A stretch of 33,444 nucleotides of DNA from CAYFMP01 sp964344215 (GTDB lineage Bacteria > Pseudomonadota > Alphaproteobacteria > Rhodospirillales > Casp-alpha2), in contig CAYFMP010000041.1 in NCBI GenBank assembly GCA_964344215.1, positions 1 through 33,444 of the forward strand, given 5' to 3'. Under the pieces are notes generated by a model. That model saw only the letters and a list, made by a program, of their open reading frames with translations. It was not told where the DNA came from and searched no databases. A program made the position numbers and the translations under genes. Positions 1 through 7,060 of the stretch are shown piece after piece. The first letter of the stretch is position 1; the number at the start of each line of letters is the position of its first letter.

Positions 1-70
1 ATCAAAGGCGTTTCGGGTTCTTCACAGGGAACTACTCCCGATAACGGACATTATTGGCGGGTGGGGAAAA

Positions 71-83
71 GGTCCGCTTATGA
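71..83 (+). repeat. Short motif ggtccgcttatga, flanking copy 1
   Basis: A 13-base motif just beyond the 3' end of the cyclase gene recurs in the same orientation at 2082-2094 with one change (ggtccgctcatga), just beyond that gene's 5' end. The two copies bracket the cyclase gene. This may be a dispersed intergenic motif or the edge of an acquired cassette. Nothing else was recognised in 1-176. Confidence 0.35.
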
Positions 84-176
84 TGCGGTGGATGGCTCCA
101 CAGCCGGTATCGCAATGTGCCATGGAGGTTTCAGGAACCGCCAAAAGGGGAGACGTCCACACATGCCCCATAACGG

Positions 177-1904
177 TCATTCCGGCAAACCGGCATCGCG
201 CAACTCCGCGACTAACTGCTCCAGAAATTCTTTGCTCCGATAGGGTTGGCCCGCGGCGAATTCCGCTATCGAAAACGCTGGATCAAGACGGCTGATTTCT
301 TGCGTTATGCCGGCCGCAATGTTCGATAGATTTCGTTTAACCGCGAGGCTGGCCAGGATGAGGCGGGCCGCGACATCGTTTGGATTAGCTTCGACGGCGG
401 CTTCAGCGGCTTGTGAGGCCCCTTCCAGGTCTTCAGATGCACGGCAAATCACCGCGAGAATGTTCTTAAAAAAGGGTGGATGCACTGGAGCATAGCGCAT
501 CGCGAGATCGATATGACGTAACGCTTTCTCCTGCTCTCCGCAGTAATGCAACACATTCGCGTAAAACCCGTTCGCGTGCGTACAGTTGGGTCGATTCGAA
601 ACGGCTCCTTCGCCTGCAGCCAGCGCAGCGTCGAAGTCCCTGTCGAGCAAGTGAATATGGCTCAGAACTGTTTGTGCCTGGCCGTCCGTATCGGCCAGCG
701 CAGCTCCCCGTTCCGCCCATTCTCTCGCCAACTGCTTCGACTCTTCTCGTGAATCGGACCAGCCCCTCTGAAAATCATACCAGTGGGTGAGCGCGACCCA
801 GGTCGGCCCGATCGACGCCTCCGGGTGCAATCGTGACACCAGTTCGAAATGGCGCCGCGCGTTGCTGAGGGACGGTTGGTCCATGTTGAAGAATTCGTGG
901 ATGCCTCGATAGAACGCTTCCAGCGACCGCAGGTCCCGCAACGTCTTGTGCCAGACTTTCGCAGGCTCTCCGGCCACCAGCTTGACATTCATCGCTGTCA
1001 GGACTTGCGCGGTGACTTCGTCGAGCAGAGCGAAGGCATCCTCCAACTCGCGATCGAACCGTTCGGCCCAAACGATTTCGTCCGAAACCGCGTCAGTCAA
1101 CGTCATGGAAATCCGGACGCGATTGCCCGCCCTGCGGACGCTTCCTTCAAGCGCGTAGCGGACACCGAATCCCTCAGTCGCTTCCGCAGCCGGTTTTCCG
1201 CGATAGGCGTTCGCGTTGCCGGCGGCGATCAAAAAGACACCCGAGACCTTCACCAGTGCATTCTGTATGTCCAGGCGCAATCTGTCGGCGAGATAGTCTT
1301 GCTCTGCGTCGCCGGTCAGGTTCTCGAAGGGCACGATGACAATGGACGGCTTGTCGGGCAGGGCCAAGTCGCCGGTCCCATTCTCTAACGGTCCAACGCC
1401 GTCGAAGACGACCCGATAGACACGCACCGGCGCGGAGACGTGCTTGACCGCGTGTTCTCCCAAGTCCTCGAAACGGCGATCCACCCGGTTGCGTACCTGT
1501 TCGTAAACGCTTCCCGAAATAGAGATGCCGCCGGCGTCGGCCAGCGCCTCGATGCGGGCAGCGATGTTTACTCCTTCGCCGTGGATGTCCTCGCCGTCGT
1601 CGACGACATCGCCGAGATTGATCCCCATGCGGAAATCGAGCGAGCTCGCCGTGAGCCCCTCTTGCATGGCGATGGCGCACCTGACGGCGTTCTCGACGGT
1701 CGGAAACTCGGCGAGAAACCCGTCGCCCGTATGCTTCACGATGCGCCCCGAATAGTCAGAAATCGCCGGGTCGACAACGTCGGCGCGAGCGGCCTGCCAA
1801 GCGGCGACAGTGCCGTCCGTGTCCTGCTCCACGAGCTTCGTGTAGCCTGCGACATCGGCAGCAAGGATCGCCGATAGCCGTTTTTCTCGGCCCTCTTCGC
1901 TCAT
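177..1904 (-). CDS. Class III adenylate/guanylate cyclase with TolB-like and TPR C-terminus
   Basis: Predicted 575-aa soluble signalling enzyme making a cyclic nucleotide from ATP or GTP. The N-terminal ~170 residues form a class III cyclase domain. AADVAGYT carries the first metal-binding Asp, HTGDGFLAEF the second, and EGVNIAARIEAL the Asn/Arg pair that stabilises the transition state. A segment beginning KPSIVIVPFENLTGD matches the TolB-like region common in these alphaproteobacterial proteins. The remainder is TPR-like helical repeats. The start at 1904 (MSEEGREKRLSAIL) is preferred over an in-frame start at 2015, because a strong GGGGGAG ribosome site sits just upstream and the family normally begins close to the cyclase domain. 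No membrane segment is visible. Substrate (ATP or GTP) and regulator are unknown. Base composition is lower in GC than the phosphonate genes downstream. Confidence 0.88.
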   Translation of the reverse strand: MSEEGREKRLSAILAADVAGYTKLVEQDTDGTVAAWQAARADVVDPAISDYSGRIVKHTGDGFLAEFPTVENAVRCAIAMQEGLTASSLDFRMGINLGDVVDDGEDIHGEGVNIAARIEALADAGGISISGSVYEQVRNRVDRRFEDLGEHAVKHVSAPVRVYRVVFDGVGPLENGTGDLALPDKPSIVIVPFENLTGDAEQDYLADRLRLDIQNALVKVSGVFLIAAGNANAYRGKPAAEATEGFGVRYALEGSVRRAGNRVRISMTLTDAVSDEIVWAERFDRELEDAFALLDEVTAQVLTAMNVKLVAGEPAKVWHKTLRDLRSLEAFYRGIHEFFNMDQPSLSNARRHFELVSRLHPEASIGPTWVALTHWYDFQRGWSDSREESKQLAREWAERGAALADTDGQAQTVLSHIHLLDRDFDAALAAGEGAVSNRPNCTHANGFYANVLHYCGEQEKALRHIDLAMRYAPVHPPFFKNILAVICRASEDLEGASQAAEAAVEANPNDVAARLILASLAVKRNLSNIAAGITQEISRLDPAFSIAEFAAGQPYRSKEFLEQLVAELRDAGLPE

Positions 1905-2036
1905 CAAATGAGCTCCCCCAATGCTTCCGGCTATATTACGGCCTTCGTAGAGCCGACGCGAATCCACCTCGTTGCCTTTGTTTGGTAATGTCCGGTTAGG
2001 GCTGGAAGCGGACACAGCGGGCGACTAAGAAGTACG

Positions 2037-2059
2037 TCCGCTTTACCCTAAAAAGCGGA
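2037..2059. repeat. Perfect 8-bp hairpin upstream of the cyclase gene
   Basis: tccgcttt (2037-2044) and aaagcgga (2052-2059) are perfect inverted arms around a 7-base loop. Variants of the same tccgct/agcgga core occur at about 2014-2021 and 2082-2089, so the cyclase 5' region holds a cluster of this motif. It could be an operator or a dispersed palindromic repeat. There is no convincing T-run for a terminator. Confidence 0.4.
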
Positions 2060-2081
2060 AATAAACGACGGGTCCGTCAGA

Positions 2082-2094
2082 GGTCCGCTCATGA
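2082..2094 (+). repeat. Short motif ggtccgctcatga, flanking copy 2
   Basis: Same-orientation partner of the motif at 71-83 (12 of 13 bases identical). It lies on the other side of the cyclase gene, between that gene and the secreted HExxH protein. Confidence 0.35.
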
Positions 2095-2188
2095 CCTATT
2101 TGAGGCATTCCAAGCTATCCTGATTGCAAGGGGTTGAGCTTGTCCGGTACGCCGTGATCGGACTTTCTAGTGAAGGAGTCGTTGTACG

Positions 2189-2797
2189 ATGCCGCTGCAA
2201 GGTTCTACACGGTGTATCTTTCTTCCTGCTATAGGTCTGGCATTGAGCATGGCCTATCCCAACGCCGCGGTGGGGCAGAACGCACAGACACTCACGACGT
2301 ATGATGTCGTTAATCCGCCACCTTGTACCAATAATAAAGGGGAAACGGTCCGCTTCATTGAGAGTAGAGGAGGACGCTCCGGCATAGCGGCCGGTATGGC
2401 CATCAGGGATCGCAGTGGTAAACCGGTTGTTTTGAGATCCAACTATGCCGCCACGCCACCGGAATATCAGAGCTTTATCGACCGGCATGAATGCGCCCAT
2501 CACCAAACCGGCGATGTCGACCGCCCGCATCCGCCGCGCAACAGCGCCGAACATCTGATGAATGAAAGCATTAGCGATTGCATTGCGATCCTGCGCATGC
2601 GTAATGAAGATGGCTATAACCGCGCCGCGTTTAGCAGGGTTGCCGCTGCAATGCGTCACGAAATGGCGAAAATTGGATTTCCGGAGATCAGCATCAGCAG
2701 CCGGATCAGTAATATCGACAATTGCTACACCAAGTACGGTTCGCCACAGGATTTCGTCATTGGAATCCTGAAACAAAGGGGCCTGCTCCAACCGTAA
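2189..2797 (+). CDS. Secreted HExxH protein, putative zinc metallopeptidase
   Basis: 202-aa protein of unrecognised family. Residues 1 to about 29 look like a signal peptide (hydrophobic stretch FLPAIGLALSMAYP, then AAVGQ). H100-E101-C-A-H104 is a zincin HExxH motif. N125-E126-S-I-S-D130, 22 residues further on, resembles the NExxAD-type segment that supplies the third zinc ligand in gluzincins, so a zinc peptidase fold is plausible. Cys46, Cys102, Cys131 and a Cys near the C-terminus could form disulfides or alter metal binding. An AAGGAG site at 2173-2178 supports the start. It stands alone between divergent neighbours. Substrate is unknown, and a non-catalytic zinc protein is also possible. 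Confidence 0.7.
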   Translation: MPLQGSTRCIFLPAIGLALSMAYPNAAVGQNAQTLTTYDVVNPPPCTNNKGETVRFIESRGGRSGIAAGMAIRDRSGKPVVLRSNYAATPPEYQSFIDRHECAHHQTGDVDRPHPPRNSAEHLMNESISDCIAILRMRNEDGYNRAAFSRVAAAMRHEMAKIGFPEISISSRISNIDNCYTKYGSPQDFVIGILKQRGLLQP

Positions 2798-2920
2798 AAG
2801 AACCGGACATGCTGCCCGGGCCACCGTTGGGGAGCCGGGAGATGAACAGCGATAAGCGATGGCCACCAGGTGCACGGAATCTCGAAATCCTGTCAAGGCG
2901 ATGCGCAACGCGCGACAGGC

Positions 2921-3307
2921 TCACCACTCCCTGCGCTGTCGTTCGCTAGCTGGAACCTTGTCTTCGATCTCCACTCCCAGCACTTGGCTCAGGGCCTTGA
3001 CGGTCCGGTCGGTGATGTAGCAATCCCCATTGACGATCTTGGTGTGGTCGGTGTTCCACTCGGTTGTCGCGTAGTCCCAGCCGATCAGGTGCAGTCGCTT
3101 TTCGGGATCTCCCACTAAACGTCGGATTTTTCGACTGAGGGCGCCCTGGAAATAGGACAGGATACGGAGATCGTTGTCGTGGGTGACGCCTAGAAGGGCG
3201 ACCATGCTCGCCCGCCCCCCTTTGCGCACCAGCAATTCGAGGCGGTGGCGGTGGTTCACTGCCAGTCCATGAACGAGCCGTGCTGCTAATTCAGGCGTAA
3301 TATCCAT
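2921..3307 (-). CDS. Conserved-looking hypothetical protein, 128 aa
   Basis: Not recognised. The protein begins MDITPELAARLVHGL and looks soluble, mixed helical and rich in His, Arg and Lys, ending in a charged tail. The start at 3307 overlaps the stop of the 51-aa gene at 3291-3446 by 17 bases, which suggests translational coupling and favours this start over the in-frame ATG at 3361. No catalytic motif stands out. The pair could be a small regulatory or toxin-antitoxin-like operon, but nothing in the sequence proves that. Confidence 0.6.
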   Translation of the reverse strand: MDITPELAARLVHGLAVNHRHRLELLVRKGGRASMVALLGVTHDNDLRILSYFQGALSRKIRRLVGDPEKRLHLIGWDYATTEWNTDHTKIVNGDCYITDRTVKALSQVLGVEIEDKVPASERQRREW

Positions 3308-3446
3308 CGGCCGGCTCCAAAGGTCCGAAGATCGCTTGCCATCGTTCCGGGTTTTCGGCATTGGTCTTGGTTCCTCTCTCGACGATTGTAATACGTGGGT
3401 CTTGGCCCACCGGCACAGTTCGCACGAAAATGCCTTCGCGCGTCAA
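3291..3446 (-). CDS. Small hypothetical protein, 51 aa, TTG start
   Basis: This frame reads as a compact beta-rich protein: TREGIFVRTVPVG, then a segment containing ITIVERGTKT, ending PADGYYA. A TTG start at 3446 has an AGAGGA ribosome site nine bases upstream; an in-frame ATG at 3455 lies too close to that site. The stop falls inside the first codons of the 128-aa gene (overlap 3291-3307). Natural residue usage and tight coupling argue that it is real. It could also be the front part of a single gene broken by a frameshift into the 128-aa frame. Confidence 0.5.
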   Translation of the reverse strand: MTREGIFVRTVPVGQDPRITIVERGTKTNAENPERWQAIFGPLEPADGYYA

Positions 3447-3460
3447 TCCCAACATTCCTC

Positions 3461-3595
3461 TTACGACGCTTGGCGTCGCCGTCCCTCGGCCTCGGTCCCA
3501 TCCGTTGCCGCCTTGACGTCGGCCGGGACCATGCCCCGCGGATACACCGGAACCAGTTTGACGGTCCCCTCAGGCAGCGCGTCCGGGTTTCTCAT
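3461..3595 (-). CDS. Possible small protein, 44 aa (weak)
   Basis: A 44-codon frame beginning MRNPDALPEGTVKLVPVYP ends 14 bases before the TTG start of the 51-aa gene. The residue mix is plausible, but no good ribosome site precedes the ATG and no family is recognised. It could be the first gene of a three-gene cluster or chance. The rest of 3447-3726 holds nothing else that I can support. Confidence 0.22.
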   Translation of the reverse strand: MRNPDALPEGTVKLVPVYPRGMVPADVKAATDGTEAEGRRRQAS

Positions 3596-3726
3596 ACAAG
3601 AGCCGGCGATAGCAGCGTCCGCTCCACCCCTGAATCCGGACGTTCCGATCCCGCCCGCCCCACTCCCCCTTTCCCCCACCGGCCCGGGCGATTAGACTGC
3701 GCCGGCCAGGAACAAGGACACCGCTC

Positions 3727-4371
3727 ATGCCGCTGGAACTCTACATCGCCTTCGTCGCCACCACGGCGCTCTTGATCGTGACGCCGGGGCCGGTGGTGAC
3801 CATGGTCGTCGCCAACTCGATCGCGCACGGCGGCCGGCTGGCGCTCTTATCGGTGGCCGGGGCCAGTTCGGCGACGGTGGTGCACCTCGCCGTCGTCGGC
3901 CTCGGCATGACCTCGGTGCTGGCGGTGCTGTCGGAGTGGTTCGAGTGGCTGAGGTGGGCCGGCGTCGCCTATCTTGTGTATTTGGGAATCCGCCAGTGGC
4001 GGCTCAGGCCGGTCGCTGGCGGCGGCAGCGACGAGGCGGAGGGGGCCGGCGGCGGCACGCTGGCCGTCTCGGCCAAGCGTCTCTTCTGGCAGGGCTTCCT
4101 GGTCAACCTGACCAACCCGAAGTCTCTGCTGTTCTACGCCGCCTTCTTCCCGCAGTTCCTCGACCCGGCCGCCGCCATCGTCCCGCAGCTCGGAATCCTG
4201 AGTGTCACCTTTCTTATCGTCGCCGCCTGCATCGACAGCAGTTACGCGCTCGTCGGCGGGCGCCTCGGCGGCGCGCTCAGGGGCGAGGCCAGGGCGCGGC
4301 TGCGTAACCGCATCTCGGGTGTGCTGCTGGTCGGGGCCGGGCTCGGGCTGGCGCTGATCCGCCGCAACTGA
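3727..4371 (+). CDS. LysE/RhtB-family amino-acid exporter
   Basis: 214-aa inner-membrane protein, the usual length for this family, with about six hydrophobic segments. The N-terminal LLIVTPGPVVTMVVANSIAHGGR is the family signature (TPGP, then a G/R-rich turn). The central FWQGFLVNLTNPKSLLFYAAFFPQF segment with the conserved NPK is also diagnostic. Such proteins export amino acids or related metabolites using the proton gradient; the substrate cannot be read from the sequence. A GC-rich intergenic region of about 290 bp with repeats separates it from the phosphonate importer downstream, so membership in the same operon is doubtful. Confidence 0.92.
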   Translation: MPLELYIAFVATTALLIVTPGPVVTMVVANSIAHGGRLALLSVAGASSATVVHLAVVGLGMTSVLAVLSEWFEWLRWAGVAYLVYLGIRQWRLRPVAGGGSDEAEGAGGGTLAVSAKRLFWQGFLVNLTNPKSLLFYAAFFPQFLDPAAAIVPQLGILSVTFLIVAACIDSSYALVGGRLGGALRGEARARLRNRISGVLLVGAGLGLALIRRN

Positions 4372-4426
4372 TACCAGGCCGCCGCCGCCCGCGCCCCGGG
4401 CCGGGCCGAAAACCCCGGCGTCGCCG

Positions 4427-4458
4427 GTCGAAAGCGTCATAAGTCGAAAGCGTCATAA
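4427..4458 (+). repeat. Perfect 16-bp tandem duplication upstream of the phosphonate importer
   Basis: gtcgaaagcgtcataa occurs twice head-to-tail (4427-4442 and 4443-4458). It lies about 200 bases upstream of the binding-protein gene and just after the LysE gene. Tandem sites at this distance could bind an activator, but a chance local duplication is equally possible. Confidence 0.6.
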
Positions 4459-4540
4459 CCTGTAGATTCTCATGGTCATTTGTGGAAACCTATGGGGACC
4501 GGCCGCGGCGAACGACGGCCGGCCATGGAAACAGGGAGAC

Positions 4541-4552
4541 AAGTTCGAACTT
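4541..4552. promoter_or_regulatory. 12-bp perfect palindrome in the importer leader
   Basis: aagttcgaactt is a perfect palindrome about 110 bases upstream of the importer start, in a locally AT-rich stretch that could hold the promoter. It is a candidate operator. No convincing -35/-10 pair was found beside it. Confidence 0.35.
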
Positions 4553-4661
4553 TTCCAATTTTATCAAACGGTTCATTTGCGCTACCGGCGACGCACCCGG
4601 TGCGCTACAGTCCCGGCATTGGGGGGGATGAGCCATCCCCAGGGAGATTAGGAGAGACTAC

Positions 4662-5833
4662 ATGCACGCAACCAAGAAACTAACGGCGATGGTCGGCATC
4701 GCCGCGATCGCCGCGCTGGCCGTTTCGGGGGCCGCCAGGGCCGCCACCGAACTGACGGTCTACACCGCCATCGAGGCCGACGACCTGAAACGCTACGCGG
4801 CCGAGTTCAACAAGGTCTACCCGGACATCGAGATCAAATGGGTCCGCGATTCGACCGGTATCGTCACCGCCAAGCTGCTGGCCGAGAAGAACAACCCCAG
4901 GGCCGACATCGTCTGGGGGCTGTCGGCGGCCAGCCTGATGGTCTTGAAGGCCGAGGGGATGACCCACGCCTACATGCCGAAGGGCGGCGACAAGCTCGAC
5001 AAGAAGTTCATCGACAAGAGCGACCCGCCGCACTGGACCGGCATGGACGCCTGGGTCGCGACCATCTGCTTCAACACCATCGAGGGCGCCAAGAACAACC
5101 TGCCGGCGCCGCGGTCGTGGGCCGACCTGACCAAGCCGATCTACAAGGGCCATGTGGTGATGCCGAACCCGAACTCGTCGGGTACAGGCTTCCTCGACGT
5201 CTCTTCGTGGCTGCAGATGTTCGGCGAGGGCGGCGGCTGGACCTACATGGACAAGCTGCACCAGAACATCGCCTGGTACACGCATTCCGGCTCCAAGCCG
5301 TGCCGCCAGGCGGGCGCCGGCGAGACCCCGGTCGGGGTGTCGTTCGCCTACCGGGGCGCCAAGGTCAAGAACAAGGGGGCGCCGATCGAGGTCATCATGC
5401 CGTCCGAGGGCGCCGGCTGGGACATGGAGGCAACCGCCATCGTCAAGGGCACCAAGAACCTCGACGCCGCCAAGAAGCTGGCCGAGGCCCAGGCGCTGCA
5501 GCAGGCCCTGGACCACCTCCGCACCCGGGCCGAGGCCCAGCTCGCCGAGGCTCATCCAGAGGCCGGCGTCGCCGGTGAGCGCGCGTTCGTAGGAGTTAAG
5601 CACATCGGAAATCGCNNNNNNNNNNCTTCTCGGTCTCGAAGGAAGCCAACGCCATGTACAACAGCGTCTACGCGGTGGTCGCCTATCCGGGCATCGCCAA
5701 GCCGGTCAAGAACTACCCGGAGAACATCCTCGGTCACATGATCGATTTCGACTTCGAGTTCTCGGCCGCGAACCGCGCGCGCATTTTGAAGGAGTGGCAG
5801 AAACGTTACGACTCCAAGTCTTTGCCGAAATAA
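4662..5833 (+). CDS. phnS2: 2-aminoethylphosphonate ABC transporter, periplasmic binding protein (interrupted by assembly gap)
   Basis: Captures 2-aminoethylphosphonate (AEP) in the periplasm for the ABC importer encoded next. The family resembles the iron(III)/putrescine binding proteins. Residues 1-27 are a signal peptide ending AARA before ATELTVYTAIEADD, and the body carries ADIVWGLSAASLMVLKAEG and MPNPNSSGTGFLDVSSW. The reading frame is healthy to 5485 and resumes after the Ns at 5626 with FSVSKEANAMYNSVYAVVAYPG, ending KRYDSKSLPK and TAA at 5831-5833. Joining 5485 directly to 5626 keeps the frame (GCC GAC TTC TCG) and gives 343 aa, the expected family length. The bases 5486-5615 therefore look foreign. 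An AGGAGAG ribosome site precedes the start. The AEP assignment rests on family resemblance and on the adjacent AEP-degrading genes. Confidence 0.85.
5486..5625. other. Assembly gap plus about 130 bp of sequence that does not belong
   Basis: Ten Ns at 5616-5625 follow a segment whose translation in the gene's frame (starting EAQALQQALDHLRTRAEAQ) does not fit a binding protein. Deleting all 140 bases restores an uninterrupted gene of family length. The segment therefore looks like a chimeric contig end rather than biology. Its origin is unknown. Confidence 0.8.
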
Positions 5834-5861
5834 GCTAGCTTGGCAGGCGTCATCGACGCAT

Positions 5862-5905
5862 CCGGCCACCCATCCGGTTCGCCGGTGGGTGGCCGGTTCG
5901 TTTTT
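5862..5905 (+). terminator. Strong hairpin with T-run between binding protein and ATPase genes
   Basis: ccggccaccc (5862-5871) pairs perfectly with gggtggccgg (5887-5896). An inner ccgg/ccgg stem closes on a ttcg loop, so the whole hairpin is about 15 bp with one bulge. It is followed by ttcgttttt. It sits 28 bases after the binding-protein stop and before the ATPase gene. This is the usual place for partial termination, which keeps the binding protein more abundant than the membrane complex. Confidence 0.75.
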
Positions 5906-5968
5906 GAAAGGCCAAGTTCGAGGACAACGAAAACCGGCCGCAGCGCCGGCCAAGACGGAGAGCAAGCG

Positions 5969-7057
5969 ATGGCGAGCGAAGCGGACAAGTCGCCGTACCT
6001 CAAGATCCGCGACCTGACCAAGAAGTTCGGCGATTTCACGGCGCTGGACGATATCTCCCTCGACGTCTACGAGAGCGAGTTCGTCTGTTTCCTGGGCCCC
6101 TCCGGGTGCGGCAAGACGACGCTGCTGCGCGCCGTCGCCGGCTTGGACATCCAGACCGCCGGGGCCATCGAGCAGGACGGCCGCGACATCTCGGCGCTGC
6201 CCCCCGACGAGCGCGACTTCGGCATCGTCTTCCAGTCCTATGCGCTGTTTCCCAACCTCAGCGTCAACAAGAACGTCGCCTACGGGCTCGAGAACAGAAA
6301 ACTGCCGAAAGACCAGATTACGTCCCGGGTGGCCGAACTGCTTCAACTCGTCGGCATGCCCGAGCAGGGCGACAAGTACCCGGCGCAACTGTCGGGCGGC
6401 CAGCAGCAGCGCGTGGCGCTGGCCCGCGCCATGGCCACGTCGCCGGGGCTGTTGCTTCTCGACGAGCCGCTGAGCGCCTTGGACGCCAAGGTGCGGGTGC
6501 ACCTGCGCGGCGAGATCAAGGACCTGCAGCGGCGCTTGGGCGTCACCACCATCATGGTCACCCACGACCAGGAGGAAGCGCTGACCATGGCCGATCGGAT
6601 CGTCGTCATGGACCACGGAATCATCGACCAGATCGGCACGCCCGAGGAGATCTACGGTACCCCGTCGACCGAATTCGTCGCCGATTTCATCGGCACCATG
6701 AACTTCGTGCCGGGCTCGGTCGAGAAGGAAGGCGCCGTCAGGATCGGCGACAGCGTACTGAGCTGCGGGACCGACGGCATGGCGCCGGGCCAGAGCGTCA
6801 CCGTGGCGATCAGGCCCGAGGACATCAACGCCCAGGACGTTTCCGACGGCGACGACAACGTCGTCGAGGCCGAGATCGTGCACCTCGAGTTCCTGGGCTC
6901 GTTTTACCGGGCCGAACTCGGCGGAACGGCTTTCGTCGACCACGACATCCACGCCGATTTCTCCATCAACCTGGTGCGCCGCAAGGGCGTCGACGTCGGC
7001 TCGAGGCTGCCGGTTCGCCTGCCGTCCGAATTCATCCGCGTCTATCCGGGCGATTGA
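5969..7057 (+). CDS. phnT2: 2-aminoethylphosphonate ABC transporter, ATP-binding protein
   Basis: 362-aa cytoplasmic ATPase that powers the importer. Walker A GPSGCGKT is at residues 43-50, the Q-loop Gln at 89, signature LSGGQ at 141-145, Walker B LLLLDEP at 161-167, D-loop SALD following, and the switch His at 199. The last ~90 residues form a TOBE-type domain (VTVAIRPEDI), typical of the spermidine/iron/phosphonate branch. The start at 5969 is chosen for its GGAGAG site and because the family begins just before YLKIRDLTKKFG; an in-frame ATG at 5840 would add unlikely sequence that includes the terminator hairpin. Three bases separate it from the permease gene, so the two are co-translated. 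Confidence 0.92.
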   Translation: MASEADKSPYLKIRDLTKKFGDFTALDDISLDVYESEFVCFLGPSGCGKTTLLRAVAGLDIQTAGAIEQDGRDISALPPDERDFGIVFQSYALFPNLSVNKNVAYGLENRKLPKDQITSRVAELLQLVGMPEQGDKYPAQLSGGQQQRVALARAMATSPGLLLLDEPLSALDAKVRVHLRGEIKDLQRRLGVTTIMVTHDQEEALTMADRIVVMDHGIIDQIGTPEEIYGTPSTEFVADFIGTMNFVPGSVEKEGAVRIGDSVLSCGTDGMAPGQSVTVAIRPEDINAQDVSDGDDNVVEAEIVHLEFLGSFYRAELGGTAFVDHDIHADFSINLVRRKGVDVGSRLPVRLPSEFIRVYPGD

Positions 7058-7060
7058 ACG

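Noticed and set aside
71..2094. Treating the flanked cyclase gene as an insertion sequence or transposon
   Set aside because: No transposase, no inverted terminal repeats and only 13-base flanks.
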